64,000 nucleotides of DNA from Ruegeria sediminis. Its GTDB lineage: Bacteria > Pseudomonadota > Alphaproteobacteria > Rhodobacterales > Rhodobacteraceae. Each line of letters begins with the position of its first letter. Within the stretch, counting starts at the first letter, position 1. The stretch lies in assembly GCF_005938215.1 (NCBI RefSeq), contig NZ_VCPD01000002.1, forward strand, positions 124,001 to 188,000. The letters are read 5' to 3'. The notes beneath the pieces are model-generated. The model was not told the DNA's origin. It searched no databases and was given only the letters and a program-made list of their open reading frames with translations. The position numbers and the translations under genes were made by a program. Shown one piece after another: positions 1 through 7,728 of the stretch.

Positions 1-428
1 AGGCCGATACCGGCACCAAGATGGTTCATCTGGGCAAGAACACCAAGTCGCGGATCGTGTCCAAGGGGATCAGCGCCGGCAAGGCGCAGAACACCTATCG
101 CGGTCTCGTCTCGATGCACCCCAAGGCAAAGAACTCGCGGAACTATACGCAATGCGACAGCTTGCTGATCGGCGACAAATGCGGGGCGCACACGGTTCCC
201 TATATCGAAGTGCGCAACAACTCGTCGCGCTGCGAGCATGAGGCGACGACGTCCAAGGTGGACGACGACCAGCTTTTCTACTGCCGCCAGCGCGGCATGG
301 ACGAGGAAGAGGCTGTCGCGCTTGTCGTCAACGGGTTCTGCAAGGACGTGCTGCAGGCGCTGCCGATGGAATTTGCCATGGAAGCGCAACAGCTTGTCGC
401 AATTTCCTTGGAGGGATCCGTAGGTTAA
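1..428 (+). CDS. sufB: Fe-S cluster assembly scaffold SufB, C-terminal part (truncated by window edge)
   Basis: Only the last 141 residues are present; the frame is open from base 3 and runs to the stop at 428. SufB is the scaffold subunit of the cytoplasmic SufBC2D complex that assembles iron-sulfur clusters from persulfide sulfur delivered by SufS/SufE. The segment shows the typical SufB C-terminal core: TGTKMVHLGKNTKSRIVSKG, then NTYRGLVSMHPKAKNSRNYTQCDSL, whose Cys lies in the conserved scaffold region, then GAHTVPYIEV, CEHEATTSKV and the end ALPMEFAMEAQQLVAISLEGSVG. It is the first visible gene of a rightward suf operon, and sufC, sufD and sufS follow. Identification is secure; only the 5' part is missing. 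Confidence 0.97.
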   Translation, partial: ADTGTKMVHLGKNTKSRIVSKGISAGKAQNTYRGLVSMHPKAKNSRNYTQCDSLLIGDKCGAHTVPYIEVRNNSSRCEHEATTSKVDDDQLFYCRQRGMDEEEAVALVVNGFCKDVLQALPMEFAMEAQQLVAISLEGSVG

Positions 429-549
429 GCCGAAACAAAGCCCCGGATTGTCCGGGGTCGCGTCGAGTTTCCGCGGCATTCAATGGTCGAGGGTATTCGC
501 CGACATGGTGGCTTCTCTGGGCGGCAGGTAGGAGAAAGAGGCATTGAGC

Positions 550-732
550 ATGATCATCACCACGACACCCAGCATGGAGGGGCGCAAGATAGTCGAGTGC
601 CGGGGCATCGTCGTAGGCGAAGCGATCAGGTTGGACGATGGCGTCGCTCTGGCGCAGTCGGATGCCACAAAAAATATTCCGGCGTGGATGTACGCCGAAG
701 CAGACACACCGGCCGCGGACATGCGCGCCTGA
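550..732 (+). pseudogene. Degenerate YbjQ/UPF0145-like remnant between sufB and sufC
   Basis: A 60-residue reading frame starts at ATG 550 with a plausible ribosome site (AGGAGAAAGAGG at 530-541); TTG at 544 is an alternative start. The first 27 or so residues (MIITTTPSMEGRKIVECRGI, then VVGEAI) match the start of the YbjQ/DUF74 heavy-metal-binding-like family, whose members are usually a little over 100 residues. After that point the family's conserved GGR-containing helix is absent and the sequence (RLDDGVALAQSDATKNIPAWMY...) no longer resembles it. I could not find the missing half in the other two frames. It may be a truncated pseudogene or a short diverged gene. It ends 19 bases before sufC and is probably co-transcribed with it. 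Confidence 0.5.
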
Positions 733-751
733 AACGAGAGACGAGGAAATC

Positions 752-1507
752 ATGCTTGAAATCAAGAACTTGCACGTGAAACTTGAAGAGGAAGACAAGG
801 AGATCCTCAAAGGGGTCGACCTGTCTGTCGAGGCAGGCAAAGTGCATGCCATCATGGGGCCGAATGGCTCGGGCAAGTCGACGCTCAGCTACGTTCTGTC
901 CGGACGCGACGGATATGAAGTGACCGAAGGATCGGCCACACTGGGCGGCAAGGATCTGCTGGAACTGGAACCTGAAGAGCGCGCCGCCGCCGGCCTTTTC
1001 CTGGCCTTCCAGTATCCGGTCGAAATCCCCGGCGTCGGCAACATGACATTCATGCGGACGGCGGTGAACGCGCAGCGAAAGGCGCGCGGCGAAGAGGAAC
1101 TGTCGGCCGCCGAGTTCCTGAAACTTGTGCGCGCCAAGGCCAAGACCCTGCAGATCGACGCCGACATGCTCAAACGCCCGGTCAACGTCGGATTCTCAGG
1201 TGGCGAGAAGAAGCGCAACGAAATCCTCCAGATGGCCATGCTGGAGCCGAAGATGTGCATTCTGGATGAAACCGACTCGGGTCTTGACGTGGATGCGATG
1301 AAACTGGTGTCCGACGGCGTCAACGCGCTGCGGGACCAAGGGCGCGGGTTCCTTGTCATTACTCACTATCAGCGCCTGCTCGACCACATCAAACCTGATG
1401 TCGTGCACATCATGGCGGATGGGCGGATCGTAAAGTCCGGCGGTCCCGAACTGGCGCTGGAAGTCGAACACAACGGCTATGCCGATATTCTTGCCGAGGT
1501 GAACTGA
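752..1507 (+). CDS. sufC: Fe-S cluster assembly ATPase SufC
   Basis: This is a 251-residue ABC-type ATPase, the normal SufC length. ATP hydrolysis by SufC drives conformational change in SufB-SufD during cluster assembly; it is cytoplasmic and not a transporter subunit. Walker A GPNGSGKST ends near residue 44 with Lys42. The Q-loop (FLAFQYPVEIPG), the signature FSGGEKKR and Walker B CILDETDSGLD follow, then the switch His in LVITHYQRLL. Walker B reads DETDSGLD where many homologues have DEIDSGLD. I chose ATG 752 because MLEIKNLHV is the canonical N-terminus and GACGAGG lies just upstream; a longer in-frame start at 638 would add unrelated sequence. The stop overlaps sufD (TGATG). Confidence 0.97.
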   Translation: MLEIKNLHVKLEEEDKEILKGVDLSVEAGKVHAIMGPNGSGKSTLSYVLSGRDGYEVTEGSATLGGKDLLELEPEERAAAGLFLAFQYPVEIPGVGNMTFMRTAVNAQRKARGEEELSAAEFLKLVRAKAKTLQIDADMLKRPVNVGFSGGEKKRNEILQMAMLEPKMCILDETDSGLDVDAMKLVSDGVNALRDQGRGFLVITHYQRLLDHIKPDVVHIMADGRIVKSGGPELALEVEHNGYADILAEVN

Positions 1508-2787
1508 TGGCCCTGCCGGAAGTGAAGCAAAGCGCAACCGAAGCCCGGCTGGCCTCGCTGAGCCTGCCGACCGCCGGCTGCACCAGAGACGCGCGCGAGG
1601 CTGCGTTGGCCCGCTTGCGGGAAATGGGCTTGCCCAACCGGCGGGACGAGTATTGGAAGTACACCCGTCCCGACACGTTAGTACAACCCGAAGCCCCCAA
1701 AGCCGCGCTTTTCACCGCCGACGAGCCCATGATGTTCGACGGGATAGATCGGCTGAAGATCGTGTTCATCGACGGTGTGTTCAGCCCCGAGGCGTCGGAC
1801 GACCTGAGTCTCGAAGGCGTCCAGATCGAGCGGCTCGAGGATATCTGCTGCAAGGATATCCATTGGGCCAAGGAGTTGTACGGCGTTCTTGAAGCGGGCG
1901 GGCAGCAGCCCGTCGCGCGCCCTCTGGCGGCTCTCAACACGGCCTTCGCCTCGGATGGCGTGGCGATACATGTCACCGGAAAGCCGTCCAAACCCATCAG
2001 CTTGATCTACAATCACGATTCCGAGTCGTCCGACGCGTTCCTTCACCATGTGATCCGGGTTGAGAACGAGGCGGAAGTGACGATCCTGGAAAACGGCCCT
2101 GCCGCGTCGCGCTTCAACAAGTGCATGGAAATCGATATCGCCGATGGCGGGATCCTGCATCACGTCCGGGCGCAGGGCCGCGATCATGAACGGCGCGCGG
2201 CGACGCACATGTTCGCCCGCCTGGGCGCCGAGTCGGTGTACAAATCCTTCACTCTGACGGTGAATGGCGTTTTGACGCGGAACGAACAAGTGGTCGAGTT
2301 GACCGGCGACGATGCCGTCGCGCATGTTGCGGGCGCCTGCGTCGGCGATGGCGATTTCCACCATGACGACACCGTTTTCATCACCCATGACGCAGTGAAT
2401 TGCGAAAGCCGTCAGGTCTTCAAGAAGGTGCTTCGCAACGGCGCCACCGGCGTTTTCCAGGGCAAGATCCTCGTCAAGGAAGGTGCCCAGAAAACCGACG
2501 GCTATCAGATCAGCCAGTCGCTTTTGCTGGATGAAGACAGTCAGTTCCTGGCCAAGCCCGAGCTGGAAATCTATGCCGACGACGTCGCCTGTTCGCATGG
2601 TTCGACCTCGGGTGCGATTGATGAGACGGCGCTGTTCTACCTGTGTTCGCGGGGTGTCCCCAAAAAGGACGCGACGAACATGCTGACCCTCGCCTTTCTC
2701 GCCGAGGCGGTCGACGAGATCGAGAACAAGGCGTTGGCCGAGGACATCGTCTCGCGTCTCGAAGGCTGGCTGAAGCGTCGCAGCTGA
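1507..2787 (+). CDS. sufD: Fe-S cluster assembly protein SufD
   Basis: SufD (426 residues) is the structural partner of SufB in the SufBC2D scaffold and is needed for iron acquisition during cluster assembly. Recognisable parts are the N-terminal LGLPNRRDEYWKYT-type motif (residues about 39-52), the right-handed beta-helix core with GVLTRNEQVVELTGDDA, the conserved HDAVNCESRQVFKKVLRNGA stretch, and the family signature ACSHGSTSGAID with YLCSRGVPKKDAT near the C-terminus. Its ATG overlaps the sufC stop by one base, and its own stop overlaps the next gene in the same TGATG fashion, so translation is probably coupled along the operon. Confidence 0.96.
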   Translation: MALPEVKQSATEARLASLSLPTAGCTRDAREAALARLREMGLPNRRDEYWKYTRPDTLVQPEAPKAALFTADEPMMFDGIDRLKIVFIDGVFSPEASDDLSLEGVQIERLEDICCKDIHWAKELYGVLEAGGQQPVARPLAALNTAFASDGVAIHVTGKPSKPISLIYNHDSESSDAFLHHVIRVENEAEVTILENGPAASRFNKCMEIDIADGGILHHVRAQGRDHERRAATHMFARLGAESVYKSFTLTVNGVLTRNEQVVELTGDDAVAHVAGACVGDGDFHHDDTVFITHDAVNCESRQVFKKVLRNGATGVFQGKILVKEGAQKTDGYQISQSLLLDEDSQFLAKPELEIYADDVACSHGSTSGAIDETALFYLCSRGVPKKDATNMLTLAFLAEAVDEIENKALAEDIVSRLEGWLKRRS

Positions 2788-3272
2788 TGCCGGTCGCCGC
2801 CGATATCGTCGCCACCTACCGGGGGCCGGGGCGCGTCATTCGGCGGTTGCTCGGCATGGGGCAGCGCGAAGACCGGGCGCTGGCCATTCTGATGGCCGGC
2901 TGCACGCTTGTCTTCGTTGCACAGATGCCGAGGCTGGCGCGCGAGGCGCATTTGACGGGTCAGGAATTGAACATGTTGCTCGGCGGCGCCCTCTTGGCCT
3001 GGATCATCATCGCCCCGCTGATCTTCTACTTTCTGGCCGCCGTCAGCCATGTCTTCGCTCGTGCCGTCGGGGGCAGGGGTGACTGGTACGGCGCCCGTCT
3101 GGCGCTGTTCTGGTCGCTGCTGGCCTCAAGCCCGATCTTGCTGCTGCACGGGATGGTGGCTGGTTTCATTGGGCCGGGTCCGGCAATGCAGGGCGTCGGT
3201 CTGCTCTGGCTGATCGTCTTCGGGTGGTTCTGGTTTTCCGGGCTGAGCCAAGCGGAAAGGTCTTTGACATGA
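2787..3272 (+). CDS. Yip1-family-like integral membrane protein in the suf operon (first copy)
   Basis: The product is 161 residues with about four hydrophobic segments: ALAILMAGCTLVFVAQM near 32-48, LLGGALLAWIIIAPLIFYFLAAV near 67-89, LALFWSLLASSPILLLHGMVAGF near 106-128, and VGLLWLIVFGWFWFSGL near 138-154. An inner-membrane location is inferred. It resembles the short Yip1-domain proteins of Rhodobacterales suf operons; no catalytic motif is visible and its role in Fe-S assembly is unknown. The start ATG 2787 overlaps the sufD stop. Its end overlaps the ATG of a second, longer membrane protein (ATGA), so the two are probably translated as a coupled pair. Confidence 0.75.
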   Translation: MPVAADIVATYRGPGRVIRRLLGMGQREDRALAILMAGCTLVFVAQMPRLAREAHLTGQELNMLLGGALLAWIIIAPLIFYFLAAVSHVFARAVGGRGDWYGARLALFWSLLASSPILLLHGMVAGFIGPGPAMQGVGLLWLIVFGWFWFSGLSQAERSLT

Positions 3273-3862
3273 ACCCGGCCTTTTGGCGCGATCTGGCCGT
3301 GACCACGATCAAGGACCCCGCACAAGCCGCCCGGCGGCTGATGGCGCTGGGGCTGGGGCGCGAGGTGCTTTGGCTGGGGTTGGCCCTGGCCGTCGTCCTG
3401 AACACCCTGCTGCAGGCCGCTTCCAATCTGCTTCTGCCGGTCATCGGTGTGGAAACGCAGGGCATCGTTCCGTCTCTGATCGCCTATTCCGCGATCGTAG
3501 GTGGCGGGCTGATCGTGACGATCCTGGCGTTCTACCATGTCGGACGTGCCTTGGGAGGGACCGGTTCCTTCAACGATGTCATGATCCTGATGGTCTGGAT
3601 GCAGTTTCTGAAAGTCGCAGTACAGGCCGCGGGCCTCATCCTGGTGCTGACGATTCCGATACTTTCGGCGTTGCTGGCATTTGCCGCTTTCCTGATAGGC
3701 ATCTACATCAGTGTCCACTTCATCGATCAGGCCCACCGACTGAATTCCCTGTCGCGGGCAGCCGGCGTTCTCATCGCCTCGGTTCTGGCGATTGCCGTCG
3801 TATCGTTCATTCTCCTGTCCCTCGTCGGAGGGCCGATCCCGGGATCCGTTTCTCATGTATGA
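3269..3862 (+). CDS. Yip1-family membrane protein in the suf operon (second copy)
   Basis: A 197-residue membrane protein with five hydrophobic stretches, including VLWLGLALAVVLNTLLQAAS, SLIAYSAIVGGGLIVTILAF, VAVQAAGLILVLTIPILSAL followed by LAFAAFLIGIYISVHFI, and AAGVLIASVLAIAVVSFILL. The arrangement and the FWRDLAVTTIKDP start fit the Yip1 domain family. The start ATG 3269 was chosen for its ATGA overlap with the preceding gene; a start at 3224 would overlap much more. The end overlaps the first bases of sufS by 8. It is possibly a partner of the preceding protein. The function is unknown; membrane recruitment of the Suf machinery is speculation. Confidence 0.75.
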   Translation: MNPAFWRDLAVTTIKDPAQAARRLMALGLGREVLWLGLALAVVLNTLLQAASNLLLPVIGVETQGIVPSLIAYSAIVGGGLIVTILAFYHVGRALGGTGSFNDVMILMVWMQFLKVAVQAAGLILVLTIPILSALLAFAAFLIGIYISVHFIDQAHRLNSLSRAAGVLIASVLAIAVVSFILLSLVGGPIPGSVSHV

Positions 3863-5075
3863 TGTCCAGAAAATCCGCGCCGATTTCCCGATCCTGTCCC
3901 GCCAGGTGAACGGCAAACCGCTGACCTATCTCGACAACGGGGCCTCGGCTCAGAAGCCGCAGGTGGTAATCGACGCGGTGACCCGCGCCTATGCCGAGGA
4001 ATACTCCAACGTTCACCGTGGGTTGCATTATCTTTCTAATCTTGCGACCGAAAAATACGAGGCCGTGCGCGGCACGATCGCGCGCTTCCTGAATGCGGGC
4101 AGCGAGGATGAAATCGTGCTGAACTCGGGCACCACCGAGGGGATCAACCTGGTCGCCTATGGTTGGGCCATGCCGCGCATGGAAGCCGGCGACGAGATCG
4201 TTCTGAGCGTGATGGAACACCATGCCAACATCGTACCCTGGCATTTTTTGCGCGAACGTCAGGGTGTGGTGTTGAAATGGGTCGAGACCGATGCCGATGG
4301 CGGACTTGATCCGCAGGCCGTGATCGATGCGATCGGCCCGAAAACCAAGCTGGTCGCCGTCACGCAATGTTCCAACGTTCTGGGCACCGTCGTCGATGTA
4401 AAGGCGATCACGCAGGGCGCGCATTCCAAGGGTGTGCCCGTGCTGGTGGACGGCAGCCAGGGTGCGGTGCACATGCCGGTCGACGTGCGGGACATCGGCT
4501 GCGATTTCTATGCGATCACCGGGCACAAGCTGTATGGGCCGTCCGGATCCGGTGCGATCTACATCAGGTCCGAACGCATGGCCGAAATGCGCCCTTTCAT
4601 CGGTGGTGGCGACATGATCAAGGAGGTCACGAAGGACCACGTGATCTACAACGATCCGCCCATGAAGTTCGAAGCTGGGACGCCCGGCATCGTTCAGACC
4701 ATCGGCCTGGGGGTGGCGCTGGATTACATGATGGGCCTTGGTATGCAGAACATCGCGGCGCATGAGGCGGGATTGCGTGACTATGCGCTGGAGCGGCTGA
4801 CTGGGCTGAACTGGATCCAGGTGCAGGGCACGCGGCCGGACAAGGCGGCGATCTTCAGTTTCACCATCGATGGCGCCGGGCATGCGCATGACGTGTCGAC
4901 GATTCTGGACAAGAAAGGTGTTGCGGTGCGGGCCGGGCACCATTGCGCCGGACCGTTGATGGACCATCTCGGCGTCACCGCTACCTGCCGCGCAAGCTTT
5001 GGCCTCTACAATACCAAGGACGAGGTGGACACGCTGATCGAGGCGCTGGAATTGGCGCATGAACTATTCGCCTGA
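3855..5075 (+). CDS. sufS: Group II cysteine desulfurase SufS
   Basis: A 406-residue PLP-dependent enzyme that removes sulfur from L-cysteine, giving alanine and an enzyme persulfide that feeds SufBCD. The N-terminal FPILSRQVNGKPLTYLDNGA is typical. The PLP lysine lies in ITGHKLYGPSG (about Lys225), and the persulfide cysteine in RAGHHCAGPLMDHLG (about Cys364) matches the position in the E. coli enzyme. The 406-residue length is exactly that of group II desulfurases. ATG 3855 gives the MYDVQKIRADFPIL start and overlaps the upstream gene by 8 bases. It is the last suf gene before tRNA-Arg and the integrated element. Confidence 0.96.
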   Translation: MYDVQKIRADFPILSRQVNGKPLTYLDNGASAQKPQVVIDAVTRAYAEEYSNVHRGLHYLSNLATEKYEAVRGTIARFLNAGSEDEIVLNSGTTEGINLVAYGWAMPRMEAGDEIVLSVMEHHANIVPWHFLRERQGVVLKWVETDADGGLDPQAVIDAIGPKTKLVAVTQCSNVLGTVVDVKAITQGAHSKGVPVLVDGSQGAVHMPVDVRDIGCDFYAITGHKLYGPSGSGAIYIRSERMAEMRPFIGGGDMIKEVTKDHVIYNDPPMKFEAGTPGIVQTIGLGVALDYMMGLGMQNIAAHEAGLRDYALERLTGLNWIQVQGTRPDKAAIFSFTIDGAGHAHDVSTILDKKGVAVRAGHHCAGPLMDHLGVTATCRASFGLYNTKDEVDTLIEALELAHELFA

Positions 5076-5184
5076 GGGACGTTTCCAGGCGGAATTTCGG
5101 TGCGCTCAATCCCGCGTGTTGCGGTGCGAAATCCGGATATTTGCTGTTGCACCCCGCAGGGAAGAAGGATAGCTAACGGCGCAG

Positions 5185-5261
<77 letters not shown>

Positions 5262-5317
5262 CCGGACACGTCCGAAGGCCATATTTTCAAGGAAAACAAG
5301 ACCCTACCGCTCCGTTG

Positions 5318-5338
5318 TGTAACACATTATGTAACACA
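5318..5338 (+). repeat. Left arm-type repeats (two copies of TGTAACACA)
   Basis: TGTAACACA occurs at 5318-5326 and 5330-5338, 12 bp apart and in the same orientation, between the attL core and the integrase coding region. The same 9-mer recurs in pairs beside attR. Repeats at both element ends but outside the core are what arm-type integrase binding sites look like. The second copy ends just ahead of the integrase start, so binding could also repress int. Confidence 0.6.
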
Positions 5339-5352
5339 TGGAGACACAAGAC

Positions 5353-6693
5353 ATGGCAGTCATGGTGAAGCTGAAGCACGTGGACAGCCTGAAAGACGGC
5401 ACCTTCAGATTCCGTAGGAGATACCCCAAGGCAGTCGCTGAGGCGCTTGGGAAGGAGTTCATGCAGGAGCGCATGAAGGCCCGCGATGAGGCTACATTGG
5501 TTCGCGAGCAAGCGGCTTTGATGGTCGAGTATGACAGACGGGTCTCAGAGGTCGAAGCGCGGCTTCTGGCGCTCTCTGGCGAAAGCCCAAGGGAACGCTG
5601 GGACAGATACCTTCGCCATGCGCAGCATATGACCGAAGCTGTTGTTGGTCCTGATGACGAAGCAGACAAGCGGGCGTTGTTGGCCGAGGAACTGCATAGG
5701 GTCGGGCGAGACCCTCTGCTTATCCGCGCTGTCGCCGCGCCAACCTCAGCACCCCCTGAAGTCACCCTTCTGGATGCCAAGAACGATTACCTGCGTTTGA
5801 ACGTGGGGAGCGACCGGCAGGGGAACCAGTTGGTGGACCGTGTGGTGCGCCGTGTTGGGAAGTTCTGGGGGCCTCTGGACAGCATCATGTTGCGTGACCT
5901 GACGCGGGAAAAGGCTCGGGGTCTTCTAGATGCGATGCTTGCCGATACCAAGGACGACGGGAAGCCATTGTCTCCTTCAACGGTGAAGCGGGAACTTCGG
6001 TGCCTCTCTGCAATGATCAACGTAGGGTTGGAAGAACACGGCCTAACGGGGGACGTGGTCAATCCGTTCAAGGGTCTTCGGATGCCCAAGGACATTGAAG
6101 CCCGTCCCTCAGAGGCAAGACTGCCTCTCCCTGATGCTGTCGTGTCGGGCATGCGGAAGCGCCTCAAGGACAACGCTAGGACACCCGCTCAGAGGCACCT
6201 CTGGGGACTGCTCGTGGGCACTGGTTGCCGCCTTGCCGAAGTCACGGGTCTGGAAGTCCGCGACGTGGTGCTAGACCACGAAGTCCCGCATCTGGACATT
6301 CGCCCGAATGGGGTCAGGTCATTGAAGACGAAGGCATCGGTTCGGAAGGTGCCCTTGGTCGGGAAGGCTTTGGAAGCCGCTACGGAAGCTGTCAGGGAGC
6401 GTAAAGGTGCAGCCGCTGGTGAACCTCTGTTTCCCGCTTATGCGAAACCTCGGGGCGCTGACAGTGCATCTCAGGCGCTGATGAAGCACATGCGCCTTCT
6501 GACGGAGAACAAGAAGCACACTGTCCATTCTTGCCGCCACTTGATGAAGGACAAGCTGCGGATTGCCGGGGTTCAACAGGTCGTGCAAGGGATGATCTTG
6601 GGCCATGCCTTGGGCGGTGTAGGGGAAGACTACGGGGGGCCTGACGGGCGGCTTGCGGTGTGCCGTGATGCTTTGCTGAGGGTGGTGGAGTAG
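5353..6693 (+). CDS. int: Tyrosine integrase of the tRNA-Arg element
   Basis: About 446 residues of a phage-type tyrosine recombinase. The N-terminal part (MVKLKHVDSLKDGTFRFRRR) resembles the short binding domain of DUF6538-type integrases, followed by a SAM-like core-binding domain around residues 130-230. The catalytic domain shows the Arg in GTGCRLAEVTGL, the Lys in SLKTKASVRKVPL, HSCRH, LGHALGG and the nucleophile Tyr in VGEDYGG. Catalysis joins attP to the tRNA-Arg 3' end. I prefer ATG 5353 because GGAG sits 9 bases upstream; ATG 5338 has no visible ribosome site. The 3' end overlaps the oppositely oriented Bro-N gene by about 300 bases. Confidence 0.92.
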   Translation: MAVMVKLKHVDSLKDGTFRFRRRYPKAVAEALGKEFMQERMKARDEATLVREQAALMVEYDRRVSEVEARLLALSGESPRERWDRYLRHAQHMTEAVVGPDDEADKRALLAEELHRVGRDPLLIRAVAAPTSAPPEVTLLDAKNDYLRLNVGSDRQGNQLVDRVVRRVGKFWGPLDSIMLRDLTREKARGLLDAMLADTKDDGKPLSPSTVKRELRCLSAMINVGLEEHGLTGDVVNPFKGLRMPKDIEARPSEARLPLPDAVVSGMRKRLKDNARTPAQRHLWGLLVGTGCRLAEVTGLEVRDVVLDHEVPHLDIRPNGVRSLKTKASVRKVPLVGKALEAATEAVRERKGAAAGEPLFPAYAKPRGADSASQALMKHMRLLTENKKHTVHSCRHLMKDKLRIAGVQQVVQGMILGHALGGVGEDYGGPDGRLAVCRDALLRVVE

Positions 6694-7420
6694 CCGCAGC
6701 CTTCTCCCCCTCGGTCGCGCTCGGGTCATCCCTCAGTGCCCGCAGACGTTCCACCTTGCGGAGGTCGTCGAGGGTGGCCGCTCGGGTTTCCGGCTTAGGG
6801 GTGGGCTTGTCCTTGAGGTCCAGTACCTCTCGGATGCTGTCGGCTTGCTCGAAGTGTAACCCACGGGTGACACTCACCTCGAAAACCTTGATGTATTCGT
6901 AGGCGCGTTTTCGGGTGAAGTCGCAGTTGTCTTCGATCCACTTGCGAAGGCCGCCCTCAGGCTTGCCCTCACGTACCGCGATCAGCATCTCACCGATCTC
7001 CGCAGCGATTTCCTTGGCGGTGCGCCCGAGGCGCTGCATCACCTCCATGGCCTTGAGGACCAGTTCTTCCTCGCTCATCTCCCCGGTCGCGACCTTCTCC
7101 TCATCTTCGATGTAGCCGCCGTCTTTGCGGATGGCCGGGAGAACTTCGTGGGTTACCCACCGCTGGAACTCTTTCGCTTCCGGCTTCCGGCTGACCATGA
7201 CGAGCTTGTAGAGGCCAGCCTCGGAGACCATCTTATTGGGCCGACCCCCTTTGGTGCCCGGAAAGCGGAAGTTCTGAACATCAGTATTGTTGATGTTCAT
7301 GAGGGCCATCGTGATGTTGGTCAGACCGAGGGGTTCGCAAGCGTCCTTCGCGGTGAACCAAGGTTGGCCGTCAATCTCGACGCAGCGGAGGTCGAAGCCA
7401 CGGAAGTTGAAGGTGGACAC
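6392..7420 (-). CDS. Bro-N domain protein with DUF3102-like segment (phage antirepressor type)
   Basis: A 342-residue product from a GTG start. Residues 1-100 are a Bro-N domain (FDLRCVEIDGQPWFTAKDAC, then VSEAGLYKLVMVSRKPEAKEFQRWVTHEVLPAIRKDGGY), found in phage antirepressors and nuclear poxvirus proteins. Residues about 135-182 (EIGEMLIAVREGKPEGGLRKW, then RKRAYEYIKVFE) resemble the DUF3102 phage domain. From residue 243 the protein turns Pro/Arg/Ser/His-rich, exactly where it begins to run antisense to the integrase, so the last 100 residues are probably not ancestral. A strong terminator for the upstream genes sits 29 bases before its start. The likely role is control of the lysogenic or integrated state; the target is unknown. 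Confidence 0.75.
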   Translation of the reverse strand: MSTFNFRGFDLRCVEIDGQPWFTAKDACEPLGLTNITMALMNINNTDVQNFRFPGTKGGRPNKMVSEAGLYKLVMVSRKPEAKEFQRWVTHEVLPAIRKDGGYIEDEEKVATGEMSEEELVLKAMEVMQRLGRTAKEIAAEIGEMLIAVREGKPEGGLRKWIEDNCDFTRKRAYEYIKVFEVSVTRGLHFEQADSIREVLDLKDKPTPKPETRAATLDDLRKVERLRALRDDPSATEGEKAAATPPPSAKHHGTPQAARQAPRSLPLHRPRHGPRSSLARPVEPRQSAACPSSSGGKNGQCASCSPSEGACASSAPEMHCQRPEVSHKRETEVHQRLHLYAP

Positions 7421-7448
7421 AGCGGTATCGCCCGCCGGGGCGGTGTCG

Positions 7449-7489
7449 AAAAAAAAATCCCCTCACCACCATGAAGGCAGCAAGGGGAT
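7449..7489 (-). terminator. Rho-independent terminator upstream of the Bro-N gene
   Basis: Read on the minus strand, ATCCCCT pairs with AGGGGAT across a 19-base loop and is followed by nine T residues (7449-7457 on the plus strand are A). It should end leftward transcription of the small-gene block before the Bro-N gene, so that gene needs its own promoter or antitermination. Confidence 0.7.
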
Positions 7490-7500
7490 GGCTTCAGGGT

Positions 7501-7722
7501 CTACGTCAAATCACCGGGCTTCAGCCACCTGTCAGGCTGCGGCACCTGTTGCACTCTCTCGGCAGCCTTGGCGCGTTCATAGGCTGCTTGTTGGGCGCGG
7601 TATTCGGCATGTCGCTTCATGCCTTGGGCCGCTGCTTCGGCGCATGAAGGTGCCCCTCGGGTGAACTTGACGGTTCCCGTTGATTGGTTGCACTTGGGGT
7701 TGAACAAGTCGGCCATGGTCAT
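7501..7722 (-). CDS. Small phage-like protein, function unknown (73 aa)
   Basis: A 73-residue Ala/Gln/Arg-rich protein (MTMADLFNPKCNQSTGTVKF, then AAAQGMKRHAEYRAQQAAYERAKAAERVQQ) with a predicted helix over residues 30-58. The start ATG 7722 has AAGGG 5 bases upstream, within the last codons of the preceding 329-residue gene. It ends 12 bases before the terminator. I do not recognise a family. It is supported by coding-like composition, spacing and the ribosome site, and is probably co-transcribed with the upstream element genes. Confidence 0.6.
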   Translation of the reverse strand: MTMADLFNPKCNQSTGTVKFTRGAPSCAEAAAQGMKRHAEYRAQQAAYERAKAAERVQQVPQPDRWLKPGDLT

Positions 7723-7728
7723 CGACCC

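Noticed and set aside
638..751. Longer sufC start at 638
   Set aside because: The added 38 residues do not match SufC, overlap the YbjQ remnant, and ATG 752 has a ribosome site and the canonical N-terminus.
3807..5060. 417-residue minus-strand frame opposite sufS
   Set aside because: It is the antisense shadow of a high-GC coding gene: His/Arg/Gly-rich, no motif and no ribosome site.
5318..5338. TGTAACACA repeats as a CRISPR or tandem-repeat array
   Set aside because: Units are only 9 bp, without regular spacers, and occur in pairs at both ends of the element, which fits integrase arm sites better.
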